This document shows, in pieces, positions 24,201 to 32,439 of a stretch of 64,000 bases of DNA (position 1 is the first letter of the stretch; every line of letters starts with the position of its first letter). The stretch covers positions 1 through 64,000 of the forward strand of contig URXK01000006.1 of NCBI GenBank assembly GCA_900551755.1, given 5' to 3'. A model generated the notes under the pieces. It searched no databases. It was not told where the DNA came from and saw only the letters and a list, made by a program, of their open reading frames with translations. The DNA comes from an uncultured Eubacterium sp. (GTDB lineage Bacteria; Bacillota; Clostridia; Lachnospirales; CAG-274). The position numbers and the translations under genes are program-made.

Positions 24201-26246
24201 AGCAATTTTCTTAGCCTTAGCATAAATTCTGTTGGCTTTTCTGAAATTCTTCACAATAGCACTATCTTTAAGTCGTGGTCTGCCTTTTTTATATACAGAT
24301 ATATTGCTAAAAGTATTATTATAATCTGTTGACTTTTTCTTTTTTAAACTTTTAATATCTGCTGATTTTTCCGACTTAGCCGTGCTGTTTTCGTTTGGTA
24401 TTGAATTTTCACTTTGAAATTGACTATTATAATTATCTGTTCGCAACACATCAGATATATTTTCATCATCTGTTGTTTTGTAAACATTTTCATCAATCTC
24501 ACTGTCAAATTTCTTTCCTTGTTCACCTGATTTTTCATATTCAGTAAACAAAATGTGATTTTCTTCAACAGCTAACTTATCGGTGAAAACATTGCTTTTA
24601 GCGTCAATACTTTCAGAATAATCGGTCGGAAAATTTAACTTTTTAAACTCCGCATCATTATAAGAATTTTCAAAAAATTCACCTTGTTTGTCGTTTAATT
24701 CTTTAGATAGTCGCTGTTTATTTTTTGTATGACTATTCAACAAGTTATCGGTCAAACTATTGACATCGTCCGACTTAATGTCAAAATCTACTTTTCCATT
24801 AAGTTCACCACTTACAAATACTGTACTGTTAGAAGCAATTGACTTTTCAAAATCCGAATTTTCAGTTGAAAATGAACTTTTATAATTTTCATTAGCCTTT
24901 CTTTTTGTATGATGTTCAGATAATTCATTATGTTTAGTTATATAACCGCTTTCAAAGTCATTATCCTCATTTAATCGGTCAATTAAATTTTCGTTGGTAT
25001 TATCAACCTTATCTACAAATAAGCTGCCATTGTTTTCGGCAGATTTTTCAAAGTTCGAATATAAACTTTTTTCTTCAGTAAGAGCAGCAAACCTATTATC
25101 ATCGCTATACGAGCTGCCGTCATTTTCGGAGCTTTTATTCAGCAATCTATCAGAAAAGGCTTTTTTCTTTCTGTCCACAACTCTATGTGAAGTTTCCTTT
25201 GACTCTATATCACCTTTATTTGCACTGCTTTCAAACATTGAAGAACCAATATAGTTTCTTTTTGAACTTGAATTGTCACATTTATTTAAAACGCTTTCTT
25301 CAACAATATTTTCATCAAAAGGTACAGAAACTTCTTTATCTAAGCCATAAGAAAATTTACTTTCTTTTTCCGAGCCAAATTTACTTTCTTTTGATTTTTC
25401 AAAATCCGCCAACTCGTCATTTTCATAAGATAATGTAAATTGGGAGTAAGCTGTATTAATATCTGTTTGCGAACTACTGTCATTGTTTTTTCTTCTTAAA
25501 GACCTCTTTGGTGAAATCTCATTTTCTTTCAAAGAAACATATTTCACATCATCAAAATCAGTTGTGCCGTCTGTTTCAAAATTATGAAAATCCGTGTGTG
25601 TACCCGAACTGTATCCATTTTGGATACATTGTGTATCCACGTTGTATCCATTCTGGATATGTTTTGTATCCAAGCTGTATCCATTTTGGATACAACTCTG
25701 TGTGGATACTTCATCACTTATTGAAGAAGTTTGCTCGGTGACAAACTTTTCATAACTTTGTTTAAAAAGTTCAGTTTCACTGTTATTAAGATTTTGAAAA
25801 TCAACTTTTGTATCAGGATTATATACATCTTGCGTATTGGGTTGTATACTTTCCTTTGACTTAATAATAACCGCCGATGTTTTCAATGTGTCTGCATAAC
25901 GATTTGATTTTGCGTTTTCATTAACTCTTATTCGTTTTCTTTCGGTATCCACTTTCGGACAAGTTGTCCTATTGTTTGATAATTCGTTTTCAAGAGAGCC
26001 GATATTCTCATTTTCAAAATCAGCATTATTAATATCAGTGTTTTTATTAATATCAGCACTATCATTATCGACATATTCACCTATAAGCTCAGAATAAGAC
26101 TTTGCCTTATCTTTTTTCCTTTTTCTTTTTCTGTTCCGCTTATTTTTGTTTTCTTTATTTTCTGTTTCATCTTCAATATTTTCAAATAAAGAAGTGTTAT
26201 TGTTTTCAGACTTATCTTCAAATTTAACATTATCCAACAAAATCAC
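21228..26246 (-). CDS. Modular cell-wall hydrolase of the conjugation machine (VirB1/CwlT-like role)
   Basis: This 1672-residue protein has a long Ser/Asn/Asp-rich, probably disordered cytoplasmic half (1-~640), a basic/helical segment and one membrane helix (~795-835). An external domain, a 3D-type beta-barrel (~1069-1170; GYCPCVICCGKY, IDVYY), a CHAP amidase (~1222-1330; NWCAAFVSYC, HTGIV) and two M23-like domains (~1337-1452 and ~1508-1612) follow. It should open peptidoglycan for the channel. Both M23 domains keep HxxxD but lack the last His of HxH (HLD and HIS). The annotated GTG start is uncertain; a nearby TTG after AAGGGGTGA is equally likely. Confidence 0.85.
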   Translation of the reverse strand: MILLDNVKFEDKSENNNTSLFENIEDETENKENKNKRNRKRKRKKDKAKSYSELIGEYVDNDSADINKNTDINNADFENENIGSLENELSNNRTTCPKVDTERKRIRVNENAKSNRYADTLKTSAVIIKSKESIQPNTQDVYNPDTKVDFQNLNNSETELFKQSYEKFVTEQTSSISDEVSTQSCIQNGYSLDTKHIQNGYNVDTQCIQNGYSSGTHTDFHNFETDGTTDFDDVKYVSLKENEISPKRSLRRKNNDSSSQTDINTAYSQFTLSYENDELADFEKSKESKFGSEKESKFSYGLDKEVSVPFDENIVEESVLNKCDNSSSKRNYIGSSMFESSANKGDIESKETSHRVVDRKKKAFSDRLLNKSSENDGSSYSDDNRFAALTEEKSLYSNFEKSAENNGSLFVDKVDNTNENLIDRLNEDNDFESGYITKHNELSEHHTKRKANENYKSSFSTENSDFEKSIASNSTVFVSGELNGKVDFDIKSDDVNSLTDNLLNSHTKNKQRLSKELNDKQGEFFENSYNDAEFKKLNFPTDYSESIDAKSNVFTDKLAVEENHILFTEYEKSGEQGKKFDSEIDENVYKTTDDENISDVLRTDNYNSQFQSENSIPNENSTAKSEKSADIKSLKKKKSTDYNNTFSNISVYKKGRPRLKDSAIVKNFRKANRIYAKAKKIAKVVDVDSKNTITEDAKNIAVGAALGAGEKALKDMAFNSVKVDKFSSDKKKNNLSSDKVSGKYSNNSALKEISKKFARQQQYKNVMEMQQLQQLYKQAAVKAAKTKAASAASKGLLAFFSVPVVPIITFILVVALVSMFIWGTVLIVLGIADGLVSTTYMTTNSEITSSTAYYTKLESELLARVNETIEELNDNNKIDKVETEFDPIEHNPEQLEAYLSAVYPGYDFNGGFVNWVLHKLVGYPYYGFGGIKNVENDIFDYQYSTEVTYRTEKKGFYVIKIATVHLYNKGFDNTIEYFLQNLPEEYYKEDEKELIYDHYKDLREYRGNHGFWIGTPVDYDWRNYVVGLYGYETTNGGITSVSSIGTVQSKSAVTETTDEDISHYDQKLLGNFTTTGYCPCVICCGKYSPEVTGKPSTTASGTFPVQGRTIAVDPKVIPLGAKVLINGHIYTAEDTGGAIKGNRIDVYYNNHQDALVHGKQTGVTVYLLTLKTGEEEPASTVSSSDNKLADIALEELEEGVSGTPNKYTEWYGEIRGTTSYNWCAAFVSYCVDKAGMSSIVPKTAAVSDLMDNAQKSGIWQSKDSYKPVAGDIMIQKENGTSHTGIVVESTDTYFIAVEGNSGSNSLSSSKVGKYKYFYDDENAVTGFIQTGSTAENFGGSMYYRFNNFAKGTDIKKHKGIDIAGTSSTNVLSVIDGNVKRKTSDSLVIENDMFEVTYESIKDISSEIGRGSEVTLGQVVAKMDDAESRDVPIVHISVIQKDGNEEMNPFIYCDIGTGSAPYVNLSSSLVNVGIGGGTVSALFGDIHAPYTDEFANRAVVTSSFFDTYHTSFHRAIDLDVTYGSNVGIAAAWDGKVVMVGSGNGNGLTGYGYVVVLEHNIDGVMVYTKYNHMKMNSSTLNVGDVVSAGQQIGIQGSTGFASGEHLDFQMGICTSGYNWSEFSNHLINPIAIYQGWSQSLQTISVWNSSGGCVRKGDDYNQTRKVNNMSGKHIF
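21990..22000. promoter_or_regulatory. Palindromic site 1, GACAACTTGTC
   Basis: Inside the wall-hydrolase gene. Flanks CTTTGC and CTAAAG match the shared extended arms of the element's site family. Confidence 0.65.
25611..25710. repeat. 33-bp tandem repeats with palindromic GTATCC/GGATAC cores
   Basis: Three 17-bp cores (GTATCCATTTTGGATAC or one- to two-base variants) begin at 25611, 25644 and 25677, exactly 33 bp apart. Each spacer carries another GTATCC half-site or its complement. They encode an 11-residue repeat beginning IQNGY in the disordered half of the wall hydrolase. Confidence 0.85.
25958..25968. promoter_or_regulatory. Palindromic site 2, GACAAGTTGTC
   Basis: Inside the same gene. 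The left flank ACTTTCG is the exact extended arm. Confidence 0.65.
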
Positions 26247-26252
26247 CCCTTA

Positions 26253-28643
26253 TCATTCTTTTCTAAGAATTCTATCTCTAGGGTCAGTAGATATTAGCTT
26301 ATAAATTTGAGTATTTTTAGGCACAACATTTGAAAAAGGGATTATATCGGCATTGTATTTAAACAAACCCACACCTTGTCTATTCATTGCTAAGTATTCT
26401 GTCTGATATTCAGTAAGTTGCAGTTTTTTACTCAAAACATTCAAATCATCTGCACCTTGTGAGAGCAAAGTCAAAAACAATGTATTGTCAAATATATTAT
26501 TAACTTCGGGGCTAAGCAGGAAATCTTTTACATTCTGAGTAATTCCTGTAGGAATACCTCCCCACTTTCTGAAACGTTTCCAAAAGTCAACCATATAAGA
26601 CGCTGTTTGAGGGTGGTTGAGCAATATATGGAACTCATCGATATAAGTCCAAGTCGAAATGTTATCGTCAAAATTCTTAGCCACCCTTGCCCATATAAAA
26701 TCAATGACAATCAACATTGTAATCGCAAGTTCTCGCTTATTGTTAAGCAGCTCCTTTAAATTGAAACTGATAATTCTGCTTTTAAGATTAACATTTGTTT
26801 GGTGGTTCAAATAATCATCATCGCCGCCAACATAATAATCAATATAAGGCACAATAAATTCTGCCGCTGCCCTATTTTGTTTTTTAAGACTTTTGTATAC
26901 ATCTTCAAGTATAGGCATTCTGTCTATCTTTTGATTTTTATACTCATCAAATACCTCTGCTATAGAGTGTTTGATAGAACTTCGTATATCACCCGATACG
27001 GAATATCCACTGCCTAAAAGCATTTGCTCTACAATAGTTTCAAAAAAGCCGATTTTGGCTGTAATTGGGTTAGATGAATATGTATAGCTTATATCAAACA
27101 TATTTATATAATCTTTTGATGTAGGTGCAAGCCTAATAACTTGTCCGCCAAGACTTTCAACCAAAGGTGTATACTCACCCTCCGGGTCTATTATATAAAT
27201 ATAGTCGTTTGTAACTAAATACGCTTTCAGTATTTCCAGCTTTGTCATAAAGCTCTTGCCCATACCGGGAGCACCTAGTATTAAACCATTAGGGTTAGGT
27301 AGCTCTTTTTCACCTTTACGGTCAAAAACAATAACATTTTTCGATATTGCATTTGTACCATAATACAATGCCTCCGGTGACGTAGAGTTCAACTCTTTGG
27401 TTGTGAACGGCTCAAAAATAGCTAAAGTAAATGTTGTAAGATTACGCTTAAACTGCTCAAGTTTATTAAATGCTATCGGCAAAGAATTGATAAACCCCTC
27501 TTCCTGCATATAATTGAGTTTCTGCAATCTGTTGCTGCTCCTTACAACAATACTTCTTAGCTTGTCCCACTCAACATTTAAAGTATCAATACTATTTGCA
27601 GAATTCATAACAGTGACTGTAACCCAAAACATTTTCTCATTTGTATTTTCCAATTTAGTAAGCAGCATATCAATGCCCTCGCTGTTTTTCTTAACATTAG
27701 GAGAGGCAAGACTTGAATCATAAAACTTTGCTACTGATTTTTGCTGTTCAGCAATCAATCGTGCATTACAAGTAACCCACTTGTTTCTAATCATACTAAG
27801 TGCTTTTTCCTGTTCAATGACCTCAATATGAAAATTTATGCAAACATTAATTTCAGAGCTTATTAAATCATTCAAAAGCCTATCACTCAGCTTATTTGCT
27901 ATAATATGATATGTTGAAACTCTATTAAAAACATTATCAATCTTAAAGTAGTCAGGCATATATTCTATTGTGTTAATTTGCAGCATTTTATTAACATCAA
28001 CCTTTTCAATATTTATCGGAATATTACAATGATTGGTTAATTCCTTGCCCTTAACAATAGCTCTGAACAAATCTATATATTCATTTCTATCAAGAATATC
28101 TGATACAACTTTTAGTCTTGATAAATTATTTTGTATGCTTGTAATAATCTGATTAAGTTTCCGCCTTGCCTCTCTAATGTCTTTTGTTTTTACAGAAACA
28201 ATATAATATCTTTTTTTAACAATACCGTGACTTGATGTATTAATTTGAGATGAAATAATATCCGAATATTCACTTCTCAAATAATCATATCCATCGCCTT
28301 TATTTTTAAGCAATATCGACCTATTATGCTTTTGCGTTGAACCTCTTTGATTAAAACAAAGCATTTCAATATCATAAGCATCTTCAGTGAAACCATTGAT
28401 AAGTTCTACAAGCCTTTCAAGTATAAACACTTTGTCACTATCATTTTTTAAAACATAATTAGTATCGTTAAAATAAAGACAACTGCAATATATATCATCA
28501 GGGAGTTCAATAATGCCATCGCCATAACAGTATCCCACAGGCAAATCTACTGTATATGGCAACGGTTTACTTTCATTGAATACTTTTTCAATGATTTTGG
28601 TTTTTAAGCCTTCAAATTTACTTGAATTATTATTTTTTGCCAT
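26253..28643 (-). CDS. virB4: VirB4/TraE-type secretion ATPase
   Basis: The product is about 796 residues from the ATG behind GAGGAGGGG. It has an N-terminal CagE/TrbE/VirB-like region and a C-terminal ATPase with Walker A GAPGMGKSF (~456-464) and Walker B ending in DEFH (~664). VirB4 energises channel assembly and substrate transfer at the cytoplasmic membrane face. The 5' end overlaps the VirB3-like gene. An in-frame upstream start (giving MRRGVIIK) would overlap that gene further and is less likely. Confidence 0.92.
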   Translation of the reverse strand: MAKNNNSSKFEGLKTKIIEKVFNESKPLPYTVDLPVGYCYGDGIIELPDDIYCSCLYFNDTNYVLKNDSDKVFILERLVELINGFTEDAYDIEMLCFNQRGSTQKHNRSILLKNKGDGYDYLRSEYSDIISSQINTSSHGIVKKRYYIVSVKTKDIREARRKLNQIITSIQNNLSRLKVVSDILDRNEYIDLFRAIVKGKELTNHCNIPINIEKVDVNKMLQINTIEYMPDYFKIDNVFNRVSTYHIIANKLSDRLLNDLISSEINVCINFHIEVIEQEKALSMIRNKWVTCNARLIAEQQKSVAKFYDSSLASPNVKKNSEGIDMLLTKLENTNEKMFWVTVTVMNSANSIDTLNVEWDKLRSIVVRSSNRLQKLNYMQEEGFINSLPIAFNKLEQFKRNLTTFTLAIFEPFTTKELNSTSPEALYYGTNAISKNVIVFDRKGEKELPNPNGLILGAPGMGKSFMTKLEILKAYLVTNDYIYIIDPEGEYTPLVESLGGQVIRLAPTSKDYINMFDISYTYSSNPITAKIGFFETIVEQMLLGSGYSVSGDIRSSIKHSIAEVFDEYKNQKIDRMPILEDVYKSLKKQNRAAAEFIVPYIDYYVGGDDDYLNHQTNVNLKSRIISFNLKELLNNKRELAITMLIVIDFIWARVAKNFDDNISTWTYIDEFHILLNHPQTASYMVDFWKRFRKWGGIPTGITQNVKDFLLSPEVNNIFDNTLFLTLLSQGADDLNVLSKKLQLTEYQTEYLAMNRQGVGLFKYNADIIPFSNVVPKNTQIYKLISTDPRDRILRKE

Positions 28644-28968
28644 TTTTATTATTACTCCCCTCCTCATTTATTTTTTTGTTTACTCTCTTTTGAGGCAGAA
28701 ATTTAAATCTCAGCTTATACCAAACGTATTTTTCAAGCGACATATTCTGTATTTCTGTTTCACAAATTATAAAAATCGGTGGCAATAACACCGCTAAAAT
28801 TAAAGCTGCAGCTTTAAAACTTACACTTCTGCCCACAGTAATAAAAAGCAGAAACGCTATTACTAACGCAATTCCTATAAATATTAACTGCCTTAAGGTA
28901 AAGTTAGCAAACCACTGTTTTTTTATATTTGTTATATCAATATTGTTATTTACCCTTTGATTAGCCAT
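28630..28968 (-). CDS. PrgI/VirB3-like membrane protein
   Basis: The 112-residue protein has two adjacent membrane helices (LRQLIFIGIALVIAFLLFI and AAALILAVLLPPIFII) followed by the basic segment LEKYVWYKLRFKFLPQKR. This is the signature layout of PrgI-family proteins, the Gram-positive counterpart of VirB3. It would sit in the inner membrane with VirB4 and VirB6. The start follows GGAGGTG. It overlaps the virB4-like gene by 14 bp. Confidence 0.88.
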   Translation of the reverse strand: MANQRVNNNIDITNIKKQWFANFTLRQLIFIGIALVIAFLLFITVGRSVSFKAAALILAVLLPPIFIICETEIQNMSLEKYVWYKLRFKFLPQKRVNKKINEEGSNNKNGKK

Positions 28969-28984
28969 AAATCACACCTCCTAA

Positions 28985-29959
28985 TTAATGAGCCTGAACT
29001 ATTGATTTTGCAATGCTTTCTGTTTTGAATAAAGCAACTATCAAAATAAATGATACCAAAATTAGTTGTGTTGACAATTTGTCCCAATCTGAATACATCG
29101 TTGTAAATGCCGTACTCATATATCCAAAGAATATTGCATACACCGCAACTATCAGTATTAATTGAACACCAAACGCTGCCATAGTTTTAATATAATTAGT
29201 ACCAATCTGTCCCCATTCTTGTTTGAGCGGCATTAAAGGTACAGCCATAGGAGCCATAAGCATATGCATATAAATATAGACAAATCGGCAAACTATTATA
29301 AACTGCGTTACAGGATACAGAAGTTTAGCACATATTGATGCTATAAAAGCAGCAAACCAAAAAGATATAGCATTACCAAGCGTTGAACTTTCGCCGTCAT
29401 ACAGATTTTTTGCAGCCGTCCTCATAGTTTCAAAGTTTGAATCGTTAAATGCACTTTTTGCTCCGTCACTCGAAATCATATTAGTCATAGCAACAGCAGC
29501 CGATGTTGTAAAGTCAAATATTACATTTATTATCTCAAACGAGTATGTTATTAAAAGCATAGATATAAGATACTTGCCTGTCCATTTGATTATCAGTTCG
29601 GGACTGTTTTCTACCACCTTATTTTCATTTAAAAATGTAGTAACTAATTCATAGGTCATTAAAAAAGAAAACAAAACAACCGCAATAGGCAGAATACACT
29701 CATCACTCATACGCTTTATGACTTCATATATCGGGCCTAATGTGCCGTCAGCCGAACCGACAGCTCTATATGCTGTTTCGGGAACAGATTTTGGAATTAT
29801 ATTTGATAAATCTGATGATACAATCTCTTTCAATTTATTAAATAACCCCTCGTAAAGGTCTAACGATATATCAATGATTGCCGTTTGAAACCACTTTGAA
29901 ACTTGATTTAAAAGTGAATCCAAAGGATTTATACTTACAAGGAAAGGCATAACGCCCAT
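28985..29959 (-). CDS. VirB6/TrbL-like polytopic membrane protein
   Basis: The 324-residue protein begins with an amphipathic region (VSINPLDSLLNQVSKWFQT), then has about six hydrophobic helices, including ISMLLITYSFEIINVIF and FGVQLILIVAVYAIFFGYM. Size, topology and position between the VirB2-like and VirB3-like genes identify the VirB6/TrbL-type channel component. It begins after GGAGGTGATGCT. One imperfect palindrome, GACAATTTGTC, lies in its coding sequence at 29072-29082, but its flanks do not match the element's seven strong sites. Confidence 0.85.
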   Translation of the reverse strand: MGVMPFLVSINPLDSLLNQVSKWFQTAIIDISLDLYEGLFNKLKEIVSSDLSNIIPKSVPETAYRAVGSADGTLGPIYEVIKRMSDECILPIAVVLFSFLMTYELVTTFLNENKVVENSPELIIKWTGKYLISMLLITYSFEIINVIFDFTTSAAVAMTNMISSDGAKSAFNDSNFETMRTAAKNLYDGESSTLGNAISFWFAAFIASICAKLLYPVTQFIIVCRFVYIYMHMLMAPMAVPLMPLKQEWGQIGTNYIKTMAAFGVQLILIVAVYAIFFGYMSTAFTTMYSDWDKLSTQLILVSFILIVALFKTESIAKSIVQAH

Positions 29960-29989
29960 AGCATCACCTCCAATACAGAATATTAACCA

Positions 29990-30331
29990 TTAAGATACAA
30001 ACGCCTTAATGCCTGCAACTACTGCTACACCAAATCCTATAAGACCTATGCCTACACCTACATATCTTGAACCCTCATTTGATTCACCTGCCTGCATATC
30101 TTTTGAACCCATAATCCACTTAAAGATACCGACAACAATGCTTATACCGCCAATTGCACCGATTGTTATGCCGATGTAATCTGCACCCGTATCAAATATA
30201 GTTTTAGATGCGTCTACATTGACAGTCAATGCATACGCTGATACATTGTTGTAAATCAATGCAATTAATAATGCGATAGAATTTCTAACTCTACTTGTAC
30301 AAGAATTAAATAATTTTTTTACGTTTACCAT
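29990..30331 (-). CDS. VirB2/Maff2-like pilin-type protein
   Basis: The 113-residue protein has a first hydrophobic segment ending near residue 35 (IALLIALIYNNVSAYA), which could be a signal sequence. Two helices rich in Gly and Ile follow (YIGITIGAIGGISIVVGIF and YVGVGIGLIGFGVAVVAGI), separated by KDMQAGESNEGS. This matches Maff2-family small proteins that occupy the VirB2 position in Clostridia ICE operons. It could line the channel in the membrane. It lies 18 bp after the coupling-protein gene. Confidence 0.82.
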   Translation of the reverse strand: MVNVKKLFNSCTSRVRNSIALLIALIYNNVSAYALTVNVDASKTIFDTGADYIGITIGAIGGISIVVGIFKWIMGSKDMQAGESNEGSRYVGVGIGLIGFGVAVVAGIKAFVS

Positions 30332-30348
30332 AATTTTCTCCTTTCAAA

Positions 30349-32427
30349 TCACATATACTTAACAACGTCAGGATTATTTTCAACATTGTTTTGTATTCTT
30401 TTATTTTTTAAATAAACTTTAAAATTAAAATACTTATCAGATGTATCAGCCAAATACTTATATCTCTTATGGTCAGTAATATCATACTTCACAGAGTAAA
30501 ACGGCTTTAGACCTGATATAAGGCAAATGCACTTATTACTTGGCATTTTAAATATTTCATCAGGTGTCATAAGTTCTCTGCCCAACTTTTGGTGATTAAC
30601 ACTTTCAGATTTTTGATTGCTGTATGTTTTTGACTGTGTATATGAATCAACTGTTTCTTTACCCATTTTTTCAGATATAACTTTCAAAAGTTCCAAATCG
30701 GTTGAACCTAAGAATAGCATTGTTTGACAGCAGTTTTCTATAGTTGCCCACGTTTTATCATAAACAGCTTTTAACTGACTTTGTGCCTGCAAAAAAATAG
30801 AAGCAGATATATTACGACTTCGTATAGTAGAAATCTTTTTATCAAAGTCAGGAATCAAACCAATATTAGCAAACTCGTCTAATAAAAAATGAACGTGAAC
30901 AGGGAGTTCGCCGCTATAATCCATATCTGCTGTGTGACAAATAACAGTAAAAAGTTGATAATACATAAGCGTAGTGATAAAATCAAATGTGCTGTCTGTA
31001 TCAGATGTAATAATAAACAATGCCGTCTTTGTATCCGCTCGACCTATCGAATCGAAATCCATTTCATCAGCCGACAGTAAATATTTGATATTGCCTACAC
31101 TTAACGGCGATAGCCTTGCTGCACAAGATACAAGAATTGATTTAGCCGTTTTGCCTGCGGCAAGTTTATACTCCCTATATTTATCTACAGGTAAGCAACC
31201 GTTACCGCCTACAAAATGCAGCTTCTCCATATATGGATACCTCTTTTTAACCTCTGCAATTTGTGCTGCAAGATTATCGAATCGCCTAGTTTGCTCTTTT
31301 ACTCTTTTATTAAGCACATCGTCATTACAATTAACATTCCACTTCGGATATAATTCACTTATCACTTTGTCAGGGTCCTCAAGATATTTTGGAAGATATT
31401 CTAAATCTCTAAACATAATATCTACCTTGTTTAAAGCATCTTCCTTATCTTCATAGACTTTGCTTTCTCTTATCATTTCCATCATAGTGAATATTGAGCG
31501 GTTTTCCGATTTAGGACAAGTATAGAAGATGTAACTCAAGTATGCTAAATACATTAATGTTTCTGCATTCTTCCAAAACTCATCACCGGATTGACTTGTT
31601 TCATTCACTTTTTTACCTATCTGCAAAAGAATTTGAGCTGTAGATAAAACATTTTCCTCTGTCCTTATGTAATGAAAAGGATTATACTTGTTAGATGCTG
31701 TCATATCTTTTAAGTTAAGCACTCTTATATCATAGCCATTAGCTTTTAGCAGATGTCCAACTTTTTCAAGTGTAGTACCCTTTGGGTCAGTCACTATATA
31801 CGAGCCAAACATTTGCATAATATTAGGCTGTGCATAGCCCCTTGTTTTTCCTGTACCGGGAGCACCGTAAATAACAACATTCTTGTTTTTTGATAATTCA
31901 GGGTGTCCCTTTGGTGGGTGAAGTGCTGTAGATAATCTTTCCGTTCTTGTCAGAATGAGATTATAGTCATCATTTTTATTTATAAACGGCTTTATATCTT
32001 CCTCATTGCCCCACGTTGCCGAACCGTACTCTATACCGTCTTTAACATTTTTATTCCGCTTGTAGCAAAGTTTCAAAACTTTCAAAGAAAAAAATGTCAT
32101 TATTCCTGCTATAAATGGTACAGGAGCAATGCTTGGTATAGGATATAAAAACAACCGTAAAACACTGCCTGTGAATACAGACATAGCCTCAATATAGTTA
32201 TCAGTCAAGGCAATACAAAGAAAGTAATAACCAAGCGTTTTATTAACAAAATAGGAGGCAAGTAAAATCCACGCATTATCTATAAGATATTCTTTTTTTG
32301 TTTTATCTTTAAAATCAAGCAGCAGTTCAAGTTTACCCATAACAATGTCAAAGAATTTATTGTTTTTTCTTTGGTTATTAACAGCAATTTTTATATCACT
32401 CAAAATTTTGTTTAAGTCATTTGACAA
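30349..32427 (-). CDS. virD4: VirD4/TraG-type coupling protein
   Basis: The 692-residue protein has two N-terminal membrane segments (to about residue 125), Walker A GAPGTGKTRG (~187-196) with the following QPN typical of TraG/VirD4, and Walker B ending in LLDEFANIG (~512). It brings the relaxosome to the secretion channel and powers export. The start is a TTG set by AAGGAGATGATTTA. It follows the PcfB-like gene by 12 bp, and in related systems such a protein bridges coupling protein and relaxosome. Confidence 0.93.
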   Translation of the reverse strand: MSNDLNKILSDIKIAVNNQRKNNKFFDIVMGKLELLLDFKDKTKKEYLIDNAWILLASYFVNKTLGYYFLCIALTDNYIEAMSVFTGSVLRLFLYPIPSIAPVPFIAGIMTFFSLKVLKLCYKRNKNVKDGIEYGSATWGNEEDIKPFINKNDDYNLILTRTERLSTALHPPKGHPELSKNKNVVIYGAPGTGKTRGYAQPNIMQMFGSYIVTDPKGTTLEKVGHLLKANGYDIRVLNLKDMTASNKYNPFHYIRTEENVLSTAQILLQIGKKVNETSQSGDEFWKNAETLMYLAYLSYIFYTCPKSENRSIFTMMEMIRESKVYEDKEDALNKVDIMFRDLEYLPKYLEDPDKVISELYPKWNVNCNDDVLNKRVKEQTRRFDNLAAQIAEVKKRYPYMEKLHFVGGNGCLPVDKYREYKLAAGKTAKSILVSCAARLSPLSVGNIKYLLSADEMDFDSIGRADTKTALFIITSDTDSTFDFITTLMYYQLFTVICHTADMDYSGELPVHVHFLLDEFANIGLIPDFDKKISTIRSRNISASIFLQAQSQLKAVYDKTWATIENCCQTMLFLGSTDLELLKVISEKMGKETVDSYTQSKTYSNQKSESVNHQKLGRELMTPDEIFKMPSNKCICLISGLKPFYSVKYDITDHKRYKYLADTSDKYFNFKVYLKNKRIQNNVENNPDVVKYM

Positions 32428-32439
32428 TAAATCATCTCC

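Noticed and set aside
25611..25710. CRISPR array
   Set aside because: Repeats are 17-bp palindromes at 33-bp spacing inside a coding frame, the spacers resemble each other, and there are no cas genes.
29072..29082. Eighth palindromic site GACAATTTGTC
   Set aside because: The core fits, but the flanks do not match the CTTTSG/CGAAAG arms, and it is AT-rich enough to be chance.
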